64,000 bases of DNA, taken from contig NZ_CBCRXM010000005.1 in NCBI RefSeq assembly GCF_965137005.1, forward strand, positions 134,333-198,332. The letters are read 5' to 3'. The notes under the pieces are model-generated. The model was not told the origin of the DNA. It ran no database searches and saw only the letters and a list, made by a program, of their open reading frames with translations. This DNA is from Sphingomonas_O antarctica (GTDB taxonomy: Bacteria; Pseudomonadota; Alphaproteobacteria; Sphingomonadales; Sphingomonadaceae). Of this stretch, positions 1 through 9,013 are shown piece by piece. The translations under genes were made by a program, and so were the position numbers. The number at the start of each line of letters is the position of its first letter. Positions within the stretch are counted from its first letter, which is position 1.

Positions 1-1
1 C

Positions 2-598
2 GATCATATCGAGGTCGCGAATGGCCGCGCCGCCGGGGTTCATTTGGCGGATGGCGAGCCGTTGGGCTGCGACATGGTCATCGTCGGCATCGGCATCATC
101 CCGGCGATCGAGCCGCTGCGCGCGGCGGGTGCGGCATGTTCGAACGGGGTCGATGTCGATGCCTTGTGCCGGACCAGCCTGCCCGACGTGTTCGCGATCG
201 GCGACTGTGCGGCGCATGCCAATGATTTCGCGCGGGGGGCGGTCATCCGCCTCGAATCGGTGCAGAATGCCAACGACCAGGCGAACACCGTCGCCAAGCT
301 GATCGCGAACGGTGAAGCGGTACCGTATCACGCGGTGCCGTGGTTCTGGTCGAACCAATATGATCTGCGGTTGCAGACGGTCGGCCTGTCGTCGGGATAT
401 GACGCGACCGTGATCCGCGGCGATCCCGCATCGCGCAGCTGGTCGTTGATCTATTTGCGCGAAGGACGCGTTATCGCGCTCGACTGTGTGAACAGCGTAA
501 AGGATTATGTTCAGGGCAAGGCGTTGGTGGTGACCGGCGCAGTGATCGCGCAGGACAGATTGGCCGATGCCGATGTGCCGTTGAAAACGCTGGCTTAG
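2..598 (+). CDS. FAD-dependent ferredoxin/rubredoxin reductase, C-terminal part (5' end outside window)
   Basis: The reading frame is open from the window edge, so this is the last 198 residues of a longer protein. It carries the C-terminal FAD-binding signature of the putidaredoxin/rubredoxin reductase family: GIGIIP, then VFAIGDCA, then RLESVQNANDQA, followed by the C-terminal reductase domain. Such enzymes pass electrons from NAD(P)H to a small ferredoxin that feeds a P450 or Rieske oxygenase. The missing N-terminal part should hold the first nucleotide-binding motif. It is convergent with the next gene and the two are separated by a hairpin. No partner oxygenase is visible here. Confidence 0.88.
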   Translation, partial: DHIEVANGRAAGVHLADGEPLGCDMVIVGIGIIPAIEPLRAAGAACSNGVDVDALCRTSLPDVFAIGDCAAHANDFARGAVIRLESVQNANDQANTVAKLIANGEAVPYHAVPWFWSNQYDLRLQTVGLSSGYDATVIRGDPASRSWSLIYLREGRVIALDCVNSVKDYVQGKALVVTGAVIAQDRLADADVPLKTLA

Positions 599-634
599 GT
601 CCGGGCCGCGCAACGTTTCGCGGGACCCGGACCT
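597..634. terminator. Hairpin between convergent genes
   Basis: A long GC-rich inverted repeat overlaps the stop of the reductase. Its outer arms are AGGTCCGGG and CCCGGACCT, with an inner CCGCG/CGCGG stem and a two-base bulge. It lies between two convergent genes and could stop transcription from both sides. There is no T-run, so the call rests on stem strength and position only. Confidence 0.5.
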
Positions 635-638
635 CACC

Positions 639-3600
639 CTAATCCTGATCCGCATTTCCCGCGCCGTGGCCGGTGGTGAGGGCAACGCCGGTGCTCCGTC
701 CGCCATTGGCGCCTTCCCACCAATAGGGTTGCCGCTTGAATGTCCCCGTCGCGACTTCGTTGAGCGTGGCCGCATCGTAGAGGCGTCCGCCGAGCATCAC
801 CTGATGCACCTTTTCGGTGTTGCGGATGTTCGTCGTCGGATCGGCATCGAGCACCACCAGATCGGCGAGCTTGCCGACCTCCAGCGAACCGATATCCTTG
901 ATGTAACCGAGCGAGGTCGCGGGCATGATCGTCGCGGCGCGAAGGGCCTCGATGGGCGACCAGCCGCCGCGCACGAAGCTCCACATTTCCCAATGTGCGC
1001 CGAGCCCGGGTTGCTGGCCATGCGCGCCGATCGACACCTGCACGCCTTTGTCCATCAGCTTCTTGGCCTCGCGCGCGCTGGCGGCGTCGACATAGTCTTC
1101 TTCGGGCGCGAGTTCGCGCCGCGCGTTCTGGGCGGCGAGCGCGGCGGGCGGGGCATGCCGGATCAGCAGCGGCTGGCGCCACACGTCGGTATGCGCGCGC
1201 CAATAGGGATCGCCCGCCGGTCCGGCATAGGTGACAACCAGAGTCGGCGTGTAATTGGTTTTGGTCTGTGTCCAGAATTGCACCAGGTCGGCATAGAAAT
1301 GCTCGAGCGGGATATTGTGTTCGAGCGTCGAATTGCCGTCCTGCACCAACGTCACATCCATCGTGAACAGCGAACCGCCTTCGGGTACGACCTCCATGTC
1401 TTCGGCCTGCGCTGCGGCCACGACCATCTGGCGCTGTTCGCGGCGCGGCTGGTTGTAGTTCTTGACGCTGTGCGCGCCCTGCGACTTCAACCGCCGCACG
1501 TCGGCGAGCGCGTCGTCATAGCTGTTGATCTCGGCATAGACGCCCGCCGCCTTGGCACCGTAAATGATCTCACCCGTCGAGAAAGTGCGCGGTTGGAGGC
1601 GCATGCCCGCGCGCTGCATCTCCGCCGCCGGGAAGATTTCCTGCGAGCTGGCCGACGGATCGTGCACGGTCGTGGTGCCGAAGGCGAGATTGGCCATCGC
1701 GTTCCAGTTCTGCTCCGGGATCAAGCCGTCTTCGCCCTGCGATCCGTGCGCATGCGCATCGATCAGGCCGGGGATGATCGTCTTGCCGGCGACATCGACG
1801 GTGACTGCACCGGCGGGGATCGTGACGCTGCTGCGGGGTCCGACCGCGACGATGCGTTCGCCGCGGATCAGGATCGTCGCGTCGTCTACGATGCCGCCAT
1901 CAGGACGGCTCATCGTCACGACGCGTGCGCCGGTCAGCGCCACCGTGCCGGTCGGTTTCGAGGCAGGCACATTCATCGACAGTGACACACCGGTGCGCGG
2001 GGTGATGAATTTCGGCGCATTTTCTCCGATTGGTCCGGCGGCGAACAAGGCGGCCGTGTCCGCCGAATAAAGCGTTGGCCCCATGCTCCAGTGGATGCGC
2101 TTGCCGCCATCAGACCAGTTGATGAAATCGGCGCCTTCGGCGCTGACCTGTGTCACTGGCAGCGGGCCACCCTTTTTATCGGCATCGACCGCCTGTTTGC
2201 CGGGCATCAGTGGCATGACGAAAGCCTGATAATTCTGGCGGAACGCCACGTAATCGCCCGTGGGCGAAATCTGGTAATCGTTGACCAATTCGCCGGTGGC
2301 GTGAACGCGCTGTGCTTCGCCATTAAGGTCGGTGCTGACCAACTGGCGCTTGCCCTTGTCATTGGTCAGCAGGAACACGCGGTCGTTGCTCGCGCCGAAT
2401 TGCGGTTCGGCGGCATCTTTGGCGATCCGCACCGGTGCGCCGCCAGCAGCCGCAACGCGGTAAGCGCCCGAGCCCGGATTGCCGCGCGATGCGGTCAGCC
2501 CGCCACCCTCACTCTGTTCGAAAGCGATGGTCCGCGCGTCGGGGGAGAAGCGCGGACGGGCATAATGTCCGGCGACCGATGTGACGGTGCGGGGCGCGCC
2601 GCCGCCCGCGCCGACGATTTTGATCTGGCCGAGGCCCGCATCGGTCCAGCCGACAAACACGATCTGACGCCCGTCTCGCGACCAGCTCGGCCATAATTCC
2701 ATTTCGGCGCCGCGGGTCAGGCGATGCGCTTCGCCGCCCGTCGCCGGCTTGATCCACAACCGGCCCAGCGTTTCGAACACGATCTGACGGCCATCGGGCG
2801 AGACGCTGGCCCAGCGCGGCATCTTGGTCTGGATGCGGTCGGGCGAAACCTCGACGACCGGGTGGGTGGCGTCGATCACGACGCGCGTATCGGCGACGTG
2901 GAACGGAATTTCGGTCGCGCCGCTGCCGTCCGCGCCGACGCGGCGCAATTTGCCGCCCGCCCAGAACACCAAGCCCTTATCGTCGGCGGTCCACGCCATG
3001 TTCGGGTACAGGCCGGTGATCGCCCAGGTTTCCTGAACATCGCGGTCGAGCGCTTCGTAGATTACGCGCTCGACACCCGTGGCGAAATCCTTGACCCATA
3101 ATTTGGTCTGGTTGTTCTCGCGGCGGACGAACGCGATGCGCTTGCCGTCGCGGCTCGGCGTCGGGCGGACCGAACCGCCGACACCGCTCACCGCGGTTTC
3201 GACCTCGCCGCTGGCGATGTCGTAACGTTCGATGTCGAACAGATCGGTGCGCGAATTCTGCGCGTATTCGAAGATCGGCCCGGGCGTGACGTTGCGCGTG
3301 TAATAGATGCTCCTGCCGTCGGCGGCATAGATTGGTTCGCCGAGTTCCTTTTGCAGCTGTTCGCTGGCCCGCTTGACCAATTGCACGCCGCCGCCGCCCG
3401 AGACGTGGTAGATCCACACTTCGCCGGTGCCGAGGCTGCGCCCCGTGGTGAAATGCTTCTTGGCGACGATGAAGCGTCCATCGGGGCTCCACGACGGCTG
3501 ATTGAGGAGGCGGAAATCTTCCTTGGTGACCTGGCGCTTGTCGCTGCCATCGACGTTCATCACCCAGATATTGTCGCCGCCGCCGCGATCCGATGTGAAG

Positions 3601-4061
3601 GCGATCCGTCGTCCGTCGGGCGAGAAGCGCGGCTGGTGCTCATAGGCCAGACCTTCGGCGATGCGCGTCGGCGTGCCGCCGGTGATGGGCATGGTGTAGA
3701 TGTCGCCGAGCATGTCGAACGCGATCGTCCGCCCGTCGGGTGACGCATCGACGTTCATCCAGCTGCCTTCGGTGACGTCGATGCCGATCATGTGCGTGCG
3801 CATGCCCGGAGGCGCGTTGACGTCCCACTTGGCCGGCTTGGCGCTGGCAGCGGGCGCCGGCATGGCGTTTGCCGATGGCGCGGGCGTTGCGGGTGGCGCG
3901 GCGGGGGGCAGGACTGCCGCTGCATCGTCGGGCCTGGTTGCCTGATTTTCGGGTGCCTGCGTTTCCTGGACTGGCTTGTCGCCGGCGGGTGCCGTCGCTT
4001 GCGCGCTCAACTGGGCGGCGCACAGGCAAAGCGCGATAGCGGTGGTGGCGCGATAGGTCAT
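639..4061 (-). CDS. Secreted amidohydrolase with N-terminal TolB-like beta-propeller
   Basis: The 1140-residue protein begins with a signal peptide and an Ala/Pro-rich linker. Many TolB/WD40-like repeats follow (recurring SPDGRxIAF-type motifs, roughly residues 100-700). The C-terminal half is an amidohydrolase of the imidazolonepropionase-like group, with the metal-binding DAHAH motif near residue 769. The start at 4061 is preceded by GGGAG and begins the signal peptide; an upstream ATG at 4124 would add 21 unlikely residues. Such fusions are probably periplasmic peptidase- or dipeptidase-like hydrolases, but the substrate is unknown. It has no copy of the cluster operator and probably does not belong to the catabolic regulon. 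Confidence 0.85.
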   Translation of the reverse strand: MTYRATTAIALCLCAAQLSAQATAPAGDKPVQETQAPENQATRPDDAAAVLPPAAPPATPAPSANAMPAPAASAKPAKWDVNAPPGMRTHMIGIDVTEGSWMNVDASPDGRTIAFDMLGDIYTMPITGGTPTRIAEGLAYEHQPRFSPDGRRIAFTSDRGGGDNIWVMNVDGSDKRQVTKEDFRLLNQPSWSPDGRFIVAKKHFTTGRSLGTGEVWIYHVSGGGGVQLVKRASEQLQKELGEPIYAADGRSIYYTRNVTPGPIFEYAQNSRTDLFDIERYDIASGEVETAVSGVGGSVRPTPSRDGKRIAFVRRENNQTKLWVKDFATGVERVIYEALDRDVQETWAITGLYPNMAWTADDKGLVFWAGGKLRRVGADGSGATEIPFHVADTRVVIDATHPVVEVSPDRIQTKMPRWASVSPDGRQIVFETLGRLWIKPATGGEAHRLTRGAEMELWPSWSRDGRQIVFVGWTDAGLGQIKIVGAGGGAPRTVTSVAGHYARPRFSPDARTIAFEQSEGGGLTASRGNPGSGAYRVAAAGGAPVRIAKDAAEPQFGASNDRVFLLTNDKGKRQLVSTDLNGEAQRVHATGELVNDYQISPTGDYVAFRQNYQAFVMPLMPGKQAVDADKKGGPLPVTQVSAEGADFINWSDGGKRIHWSMGPTLYSADTAALFAAGPIGENAPKFITPRTGVSLSMNVPASKPTGTVALTGARVVTMSRPDGGIVDDATILIRGERIVAVGPRSSVTIPAGAVTVDVAGKTIIPGLIDAHAHGSQGEDGLIPEQNWNAMANLAFGTTTVHDPSASSQEIFPAAEMQRAGMRLQPRTFSTGEIIYGAKAAGVYAEINSYDDALADVRRLKSQGAHSVKNYNQPRREQRQMVVAAAQAEDMEVVPEGGSLFTMDVTLVQDGNSTLEHNIPLEHFYADLVQFWTQTKTNYTPTLVVTYAGPAGDPYWRAHTDVWRQPLLIRHAPPAALAAQNARRELAPEEDYVDAASAREAKKLMDKGVQVSIGAHGQQPGLGAHWEMWSFVRGGWSPIEALRAATIMPATSLGYIKDIGSLEVGKLADLVVLDADPTTNIRNTEKVHQVMLGGRLYDAATLNEVATGTFKRQPYWWEGANGGRSTGVALTTGHGAGNADQD

Positions 4062-4152
4062 GACGGGCTCCCTTTCCGACGCGTTTAGCCGATGCGTTGG
4101 GCGGGTCACTCTCGAAATCGGCATGTCGGTCGCCGCACACGGTGCAAGAACG

Positions 4153-5145
4153 TTACCGGCGACGCCTCCGGTAGACGGGCGCGACCACGTCCGCCGCGGC
4201 CAGTTGGTGCCAGCGATCGAGGCGGTCCGGCGTCAACGTCCCGGCGGCAATAGCGGCCTGAACCGCGCAGCCGGGCTCACTGTGATGCGCGCAGTTGGAA
4301 AAGCGACACTCCTGCGCGACCTGAATAAAGTCGTCGAACACCTCCGCAATGCCGCTTCCCGCGTCGGACAGTTGCAACTCGCGCATGCCGGGAGTGTCGA
4401 GCAGCCAGCCGCCTTGATCGAGCCGGTGCATTTCGCGCACGGTGGTCGTGTGACGGCCGGTATCGTCGCTGGCGCGGATCGCCTGAGTGGCGATGCTGTC
4501 CGACCCGCGCAACGTGTTGACCAACGTCGATTTACCGACGCCCGAAGAGCCGAGCAGCGCAACGGTTTTACCCTTGCCGCAATAGACCGCGAGACCGACG
4601 GCACTGGCGGGATCGCGACCATTGATCGTTTCGACACGCAATCCGGGCTCGATCGCGCGCGCCGCCGCCGCGAACTGTTGCGGCGTGTCGGTCAGGTCGG
4701 TCTTGGTGAGCACCACCACCGGCGTCACCCCCACTTCGCGCGCCAAAACCAGATAGCGCTCAAGCCGTGCGCTGCTGAAATCCTGGTTGCAGGACGCGAC
4801 AATGAACAGCGTGTCGACGTTGGCGGCGATCATCTGATCCTTGCGCGGATCGCCGGGTGCGCGCCGTTTGAACAGGTTCATCCTTTGCAGAACGCGGGTC
4901 GGCTGAAGCGTCATGTTATCGACCATCAGCCAGTCGCCCACCGTGGGATGATCGTCCGACGGCAACGCGCCGGGAATATGGGGGGAGATCGAATGCTGGA
5001 CCCCCGCGCCAGTCACGGCGATCTTGCCACGATGGACGGCCATGACCCGGACAGGATGGCTGTGCTGCAATTCCTCATCCGTCACCTGCGCTTTGAAGAA
5101 AGCGGTCCAGCCCAGATCATCCAAGGTTTCGTCAATCATCGTCAT
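4153..5145 (-). CDS. rsgA: Ribosome small-subunit-dependent GTPase RsgA
   Basis: A circularly permuted GTPase of 330 residues. The order is OB-fold, then LTKTD (G4, about residues 146-150), then GSSGVGKST (G1, about 199-207), then DTPG (G3, about 250). The C-terminal zinc site is Cys280, Cys285, His287 and Cys293. RsgA assists late maturation of the 30S subunit and releases RbfA. The start is uncertain: ATG 5145 and ATG 5139 both fit the usual length, while the open frame reaches 5289 without a convincing ribosome binding site. Confidence 0.9.
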   Translation of the reverse strand: MTMIDETLDDLGWTAFFKAQVTDEELQHSHPVRVMAVHRGKIAVTGAGVQHSISPHIPGALPSDDHPTVGDWLMVDNMTLQPTRVLQRMNLFKRRAPGDPRKDQMIAANVDTLFIVASCNQDFSSARLERYLVLAREVGVTPVVVLTKTDLTDTPQQFAAAARAIEPGLRVETINGRDPASAVGLAVYCGKGKTVALLGSSGVGKSTLVNTLRGSDSIATQAIRASDDTGRHTTTVREMHRLDQGGWLLDTPGMRELQLSDAGSGIAEVFDDFIQVAQECRFSNCAHHSEPGCAVQAAIAAGTLTPDRLDRWHQLAAADVVAPVYRRRRR

Positions 5146-5317
5146 ATCTGGGGCGGCAAGGGCTTTCTTCGCGACCGGGCTAGCAGTTTTACGCGTCAGG
5201 CACATCGGCGCGTGGTCCGAACTCCCCGCGAGATGCCATGCTGGACAATCGCGACTGACCGGCTCCAGGCAGCCGGCCCATATCCGCACAGTTCGAGCAA
5301 TCCACCGCCCGTAAACA

Positions 5318-6328
5318 CTATCGCGCGCCGGTCCATCGGCCGACGCCAGGATCGAAACGGCCGATCACGCCGCGATGCTGATCGGTATACCAGATCGTGC
5401 CGTCTCGCGCCGCCGCGATGCCATAGGGATGCCCGGGCCGGGGGATGCGATAAGCGGTCGCCGTACCATCCGCCGCGATCCGCAGGATGCGGTTGCCGTA
5501 ACCCTCATTCATGTACATCGCCCCATCGGGAGCCGCGGCGATGCAGGTCGGCAGCGACCCGGGCGCGCCGACGGCATATTCGGTCATGACGCCAGCCATC
5601 GTCACACGACCGGCGCGCTCGCCAAGTTCCTCGGCGAACCACATGGCTCCATCGTGTCCAGCCGCGATGCAGCCGAACGACGCGTTCGCCGTCGGCACGC
5701 GAAATTCGGTGACCACGCCCTGTGGCGTTATCCGGCCGATCGCGTTGGCGTGCGGCGCGGCTTCGGTGAACCACATATTGCCGTCGGGGCCGGCGGCGAT
5801 CATCCGTGGCATCGCCGCGCGGGTCGGGATCGCGTACGACAGCATCGCCCCTGCGCTATCGACCCGCCACACCCGGTTGCTGCGGATCTCGGTGAACCAC
5901 ATCTTGCCATCACGCCCGGCCGCGATCCCGACCGGCTGGGCGCCGCGAACGGGAATGACGAACTCGCTGATTTGCCCCGCAGGCGTGATGCGCCCGACGC
6001 GCCCTCCGTCGAATTCGAGAAACCACAAATTGCCGTCGGGGCCCGCGGCGATCGAATAAGGGGCGCTGTTCGCGGTTGGCAGGGCAAATTCACTGATGCC
6101 GCCGCCCGCCGTGATCCTGCCGATGCGCGCGGCCGCCATTTCGGTAAACCACAGGGCACCATCAGGCCCCGCCGTGATGAATGTCGGTCGCGCGGCGCGC
6201 GAGGGCAGCACGAACTCCGTGAAGCGGCGATCGTAACGCAGGCGCGTCTGCACGAACCAGGCGAGCGTCGCCAAAAGGCACAGCGCCACCAACGCGATGA
6301 TCCAGCGCTGCCGTTGTCGTCGCCCCAT
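5318..6328 (-). CDS. Membrane-anchored Vgb-like (virginiamycin B lyase family) beta-propeller protein
   Basis: The 336-residue protein has one N-terminal membrane segment (about residues 9-27). It is followed by about seven repeats of roughly 42 residues, each containing AAGPDGxMWFTE-like motifs, which is the pattern of the Vgb propeller. True Vgb linearises streptogramin B antibiotics, but most homologues in this family have no proven lyase activity, so a resistance role should not be assumed. It probably faces the periplasm. The gene stands between rsgA and the catabolic cluster and lacks the cluster operator. Confidence 0.8.
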   Translation of the reverse strand: MGRRQRQRWIIALVALCLLATLAWFVQTRLRYDRRFTEFVLPSRAARPTFITAGPDGALWFTEMAAARIGRITAGGGISEFALPTANSAPYSIAAGPDGNLWFLEFDGGRVGRITPAGQISEFVIPVRGAQPVGIAAGRDGKMWFTEIRSNRVWRVDSAGAMLSYAIPTRAAMPRMIAAGPDGNMWFTEAAPHANAIGRITPQGVVTEFRVPTANASFGCIAAGHDGAMWFAEELGERAGRVTMAGVMTEYAVGAPGSLPTCIAAAPDGAMYMNEGYGNRILRIAADGTATAYRIPRPGHPYGIAAARDGTIWYTDQHRGVIGRFDPGVGRWTGAR

Positions 6329-6414
6329 GTCGTTGTGATAGTGGCGGGCAACGGTGCCGGATATGGCTTTTTCAGACTTGGCGGCGATGGGACTATCGGG
6401 ACAATAATCTATGG

Positions 6415-7509
6415 CTAGCCGGGTTCAGCGGCGAGTTTGGCGTCGCCGCTTTGCAGATCGTGGTCGCTGAAATTTATCGGCAAGCGCGGCAGAAAGGTCG
6501 CATCGCCTGACGGCAAGACGACTTTTTCGAGCTGCCCGGATGCGACAAGATGGGGATCGGCGAACAGGTCTTCGGGCCGCGCAATCGGCGCAAAGGGAAT
6601 TCCGGTGCCGTCGAGCTTCGCAACGATCTCCTGTCGCGTATAGCCGGCGACCAGCGCCCGAATTCGGGGTAAAAGCTGGTCACGCCGCGCCACCCGATCG
6701 TTATTGGTGCGGAGCGACAGATCGTTCCACAAATCGTCGAGGCCGAACAGCGCACAAAAGTCCGCCCACAGCTTGTCGCTGACGACGCCGATAAAGACCG
6801 GTTCGTCTTTGGTCGCGAAGACATCGTAAATCGCCCAAGCGGATATACGCGCCGGCATGGGTGCTGCAGCCTGTCCGGTGACGGCCATTTGCGCCATGTG
6901 CTGGCCGACCAGATAGACCGTGGTTTCGAACAGTGCCGCCGACACTTTCTGGCCTTTGCCGCTGCGATGACGATCTTCGACCGCAGCGAGAACGGCGATC
7001 ACCCCGAACATGCCGCCGGACACGTCGATGACGCTTGCCCCGGCGCGCAGCGGCTGGCCCGGCGGGCCGGTCATGTAAGCGAGCCCGCCCATCATCTGCG
7101 CCACTTCGTCGAGCGCGGTGCGATTTTCGTACGGGCCGGGCAGGAACCCCTTGAGCGAGCAATAGATCAGGCGCGGATTGGCGGCAGCGAGCGCATCGTA
7201 TCCCAGCCCGAGCCGGTCGAGCGCGCCAGGACGGAAATTCTCGATGACGATGTCGGCATCCGCGGTCAGCGCCTTGGCTTCGGCCACGCCGCCGGGGGAC
7301 TTCAGATCGAGAAACAGGCTCGATTTGTGGCGGTTGTACATCGGGAAATAGCCCGCGCCCGACCCGATCAACCGCCGCGTGGGGTCGCCGCCTTTAGGCT
7401 CGACGCGTGTCACCTCGGCGCCCAATGCGGCGAGGATCGCACCCGCCGCCGGACCCATGACCATATGGGTGAATTCGACGACTTTGAGATTGGCCAGCGG
7501 TCCGGTCAT
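6415..7509 (-). CDS. Class III CoA-transferase (CaiB/BaiF family), copy 1
   Basis: A 364-residue family III CoA-transferase. The N-terminal VEFTHMVMGPAAG segment and the Asp in VIDVSGG (Asp162), equivalent to the catalytic aspartate of formyl-CoA transferase, are present. These enzymes move CoA between carboxylic acids through an aspartyl-CoA thioester. It is the last gene of the leftward operon led by the alpha/beta hydrolase, and its ATG overlaps the stop of the HMG-CoA-lyase-like gene (ATGA). That neighbour suggests it makes the CoA ester which the lyase then cleaves. The frame is open upstream to 7716, but the start at 7509 matches the family N-terminus. Confidence 0.9.
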   Translation of the reverse strand: MTGPLANLKVVEFTHMVMGPAAGAILAALGAEVTRVEPKGGDPTRRLIGSGAGYFPMYNRHKSSLFLDLKSPGGVAEAKALTADADIVIENFRPGALDRLGLGYDALAAANPRLIYCSLKGFLPGPYENRTALDEVAQMMGGLAYMTGPPGQPLRAGASVIDVSGGMFGVIAVLAAVEDRHRSGKGQKVSAALFETTVYLVGQHMAQMAVTGQAAAPMPARISAWAIYDVFATKDEPVFIGVVSDKLWADFCALFGLDDLWNDLSLRTNNDRVARRDQLLPRIRALVAGYTRQEIVAKLDGTGIPFAPIARPEDLFADPHLVASGQLEKVVLPSGDATFLPRLPINFSDHDLQSGDAKLAAEPG

Positions 7510-8417
7510 CACCCGACCCTGTCCGCGAGCCCCAGCGGCAGTCCGGCATCGGGCGTGAAGCCATAGAGCGGCTCTCCGGGCAGCGCTTCGGCCACGATCT
7601 CTCGCACCTTCATCAGCGCGTCGAGCTCGATTCCCGTATCGTAACCCATCGCGTGCAGCATGAACGCCAGATCCTCGGTAACGATGTTGCCCGACGCGCC
7701 CGGCGCGAACGGACAACCGCCCAGCCCGCCCAGCGACGCATCGAGCGTCGTGATGCCCTCGTCCAGACCCGCCAAGGCGTTGGCCAGACCCAGTCCGCGG
7801 GTGTTGTGGAGATGCAGCGTGGTCAGCGCATCGCCGACCGCGTCCCTTACCTTCCTCACCAGCCGCCTGACCTGCGCCGGATCGGCATAGCCGGTTGTGT
7901 CGCTCAGGCTGAATTCGCGCACACCCGCTTCATAGGCGGCGGCGGCGAGGCGAACCACTTGTTCCTCGGGGATCGCGCCTTCCAGCGTGCAGCCGAAAGC
8001 GGTGGACAGGCCGACCGCGAAGTGCACGCCAGCGTCATGCGCCATCGCCGCGACCTTGGCGATTTCGGCGAGCATCTCCGTGTGTGATTTGCGCACATTG
8101 TTCAGGCTGTGCGTTTCGGACATCGAAAACGGGATCGACATGCCGTGGACCCCGGCAGCGACCGCGCGTGCGGCGCCCTTGGCATTGGGCACCAAGGCGA
8201 CGACGTTGAGGCCCGGCAGCGTCTTGGCAAAGGCAACGATTTCTGCGGTGTCGGCCATTTGCGGCAGAAGCGACGGTGGCACGAAGCTGCCGACTTCGAT
8301 TTCGCGCACGCCGGCGGCAGCCTCCGCTGCGATCCAGCGCTTTTTCGCTTCGGTCGGCATGACACGATCGATCGATTGCAGTCCGTCGCGCGGACCGACT
8401 TCGGAGATCAGGATCAT
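7509..8417 (-). CDS. Hydroxymethylglutaryl-CoA lyase family protein
   Basis: A 302-residue TIM-barrel lyase of the DRE-TIM family. It has SEVGPRDGLQ at the N-terminus (Arg10, Asp11), the HLHNTRG metal-site segment (His202, His204) and the catalytic-cysteine loop GGLGGCPFAPGASGN with Cys235. HMG-CoA lyase splits 3-hydroxy-3-methylglutaryl-CoA into acetyl-CoA and acetoacetate. Related enzymes cleave other 3-hydroxy-3-methyl acyl-CoAs such as citramalyl-CoA. Clustering with a LeuCD-type hydro-lyase and a CoA-transferase favours a role on a branched dicarboxylic acid made in this pathway rather than in leucine breakdown. Its ATG overlaps the leuD-like stop (ATGA). Confidence 0.88.
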   Translation of the reverse strand: MILISEVGPRDGLQSIDRVMPTEAKKRWIAAEAAAGVREIEVGSFVPPSLLPQMADTAEIVAFAKTLPGLNVVALVPNAKGAARAVAAGVHGMSIPFSMSETHSLNNVRKSHTEMLAEIAKVAAMAHDAGVHFAVGLSTAFGCTLEGAIPEEQVVRLAAAAYEAGVREFSLSDTTGYADPAQVRRLVRKVRDAVGDALTTLHLHNTRGLGLANALAGLDEGITTLDASLGGLGGCPFAPGASGNIVTEDLAFMLHAMGYDTGIELDALMKVREIVAEALPGEPLYGFTPDAGLPLGLADRVG

Positions 8418-9013
8418 GACGCGTGCTCCAGATAGACCCATGGTCGCGCCATGCGGTCGCGCTGAGTCCATGATGTGATGGCCGCTTGATGCTTGAGCGT
8501 CAGGTCGATCGCTTCCAACCCTTCGAGCAGCATCGTTTTGGACTCGGCGTCGATCTCGAACGGCCAATCCTGGCCGACCGCGCCGACGTTTTGTGCGGAG
8601 AGGTCGATGGTCGCTTCTTGCCCGGCGACTTCAGCAATCGCCGCCGCATCCAGCGCCACGGGCAGCAGGCCGTTGCGGACACAATTGTTACGAAAGATCG
8701 GTGCAAAACTTTCGGCAATCACTGCGCGGATGCCCCATCCGGCTAGCGCCCACACCGCATGTTCGCGGCTCGACCCGCAGCCGAAATTGGCCCCGGTGAC
8801 GAGAATCCGGGCATCGGCAAATTCGGGGCGATTGAGCACGAATTCGGGATGCGGCTGACGGCCTTGTTGATAACGCCAGGGCGCGAACAGGCCGTCGGCG
8901 AGGCCGGTACGCCCTGTCGACTTCATCTCACGCGACGGGATAATCGTGTCGGTGTCGATATTGTCGCGGAGCAGCGGCGCAGCGAGCGAGGTCAGGCGCG
9001 TGAACGGCGTCAT
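8414..9013 (-). CDS. Aconitase-family hydro-lyase small subunit (LeuD-like)
   Basis: A 199-residue swivel-domain subunit related to 3-isopropylmalate dehydratase LeuD. The motifs RDNIDTDTIIPSRE and GxNFGCGSSREHA are the substrate-binding loops of the family. It overlaps the large subunit gene by four bases and should form a heterodimer with it. The family includes isopropylmalate, citramalate and dimethylmaleate hydro-lyases, so the exact substrate cannot be read from the family match. Placement in a catabolic operon without leuB or leuA argues against leucine biosynthesis. Confidence 0.88.
   Translation of the reverse strand: MTPFTRLTSLAAPLLRDNIDTDTIIPSREMKSTGRTGLADGLFAPWRYQQGRQPHPEFVLNRPEFADARILVTGANFGCGSSREHAVWALAGWGIRAVIAESFAPIFRNNCVRNGLLPVALDAAAIAEVAGQEATIDLSAQNVGAVGQDWPFEIDAESKTMLLEGLEAIDLTLKHQAAITSWTQRDRMARPWVYLEHAS

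Noticed and set aside
666..1985. Open frame of 439 codons opposite the amidohydrolase
   Set aside because: Arg/His-rich composition typical of antisense translation; the other strand is a clear enzyme.
4060..5589. Open frame of 509 codons opposite rsgA
   Set aside because: The opposite strand carries all RsgA motifs; this frame has no recognisable domain.
5318..6328. Streptogramin resistance gene
   Set aside because: The propeller resembles Vgb, but such propellers are common and no resistance context or confirmed catalytic residues are seen.
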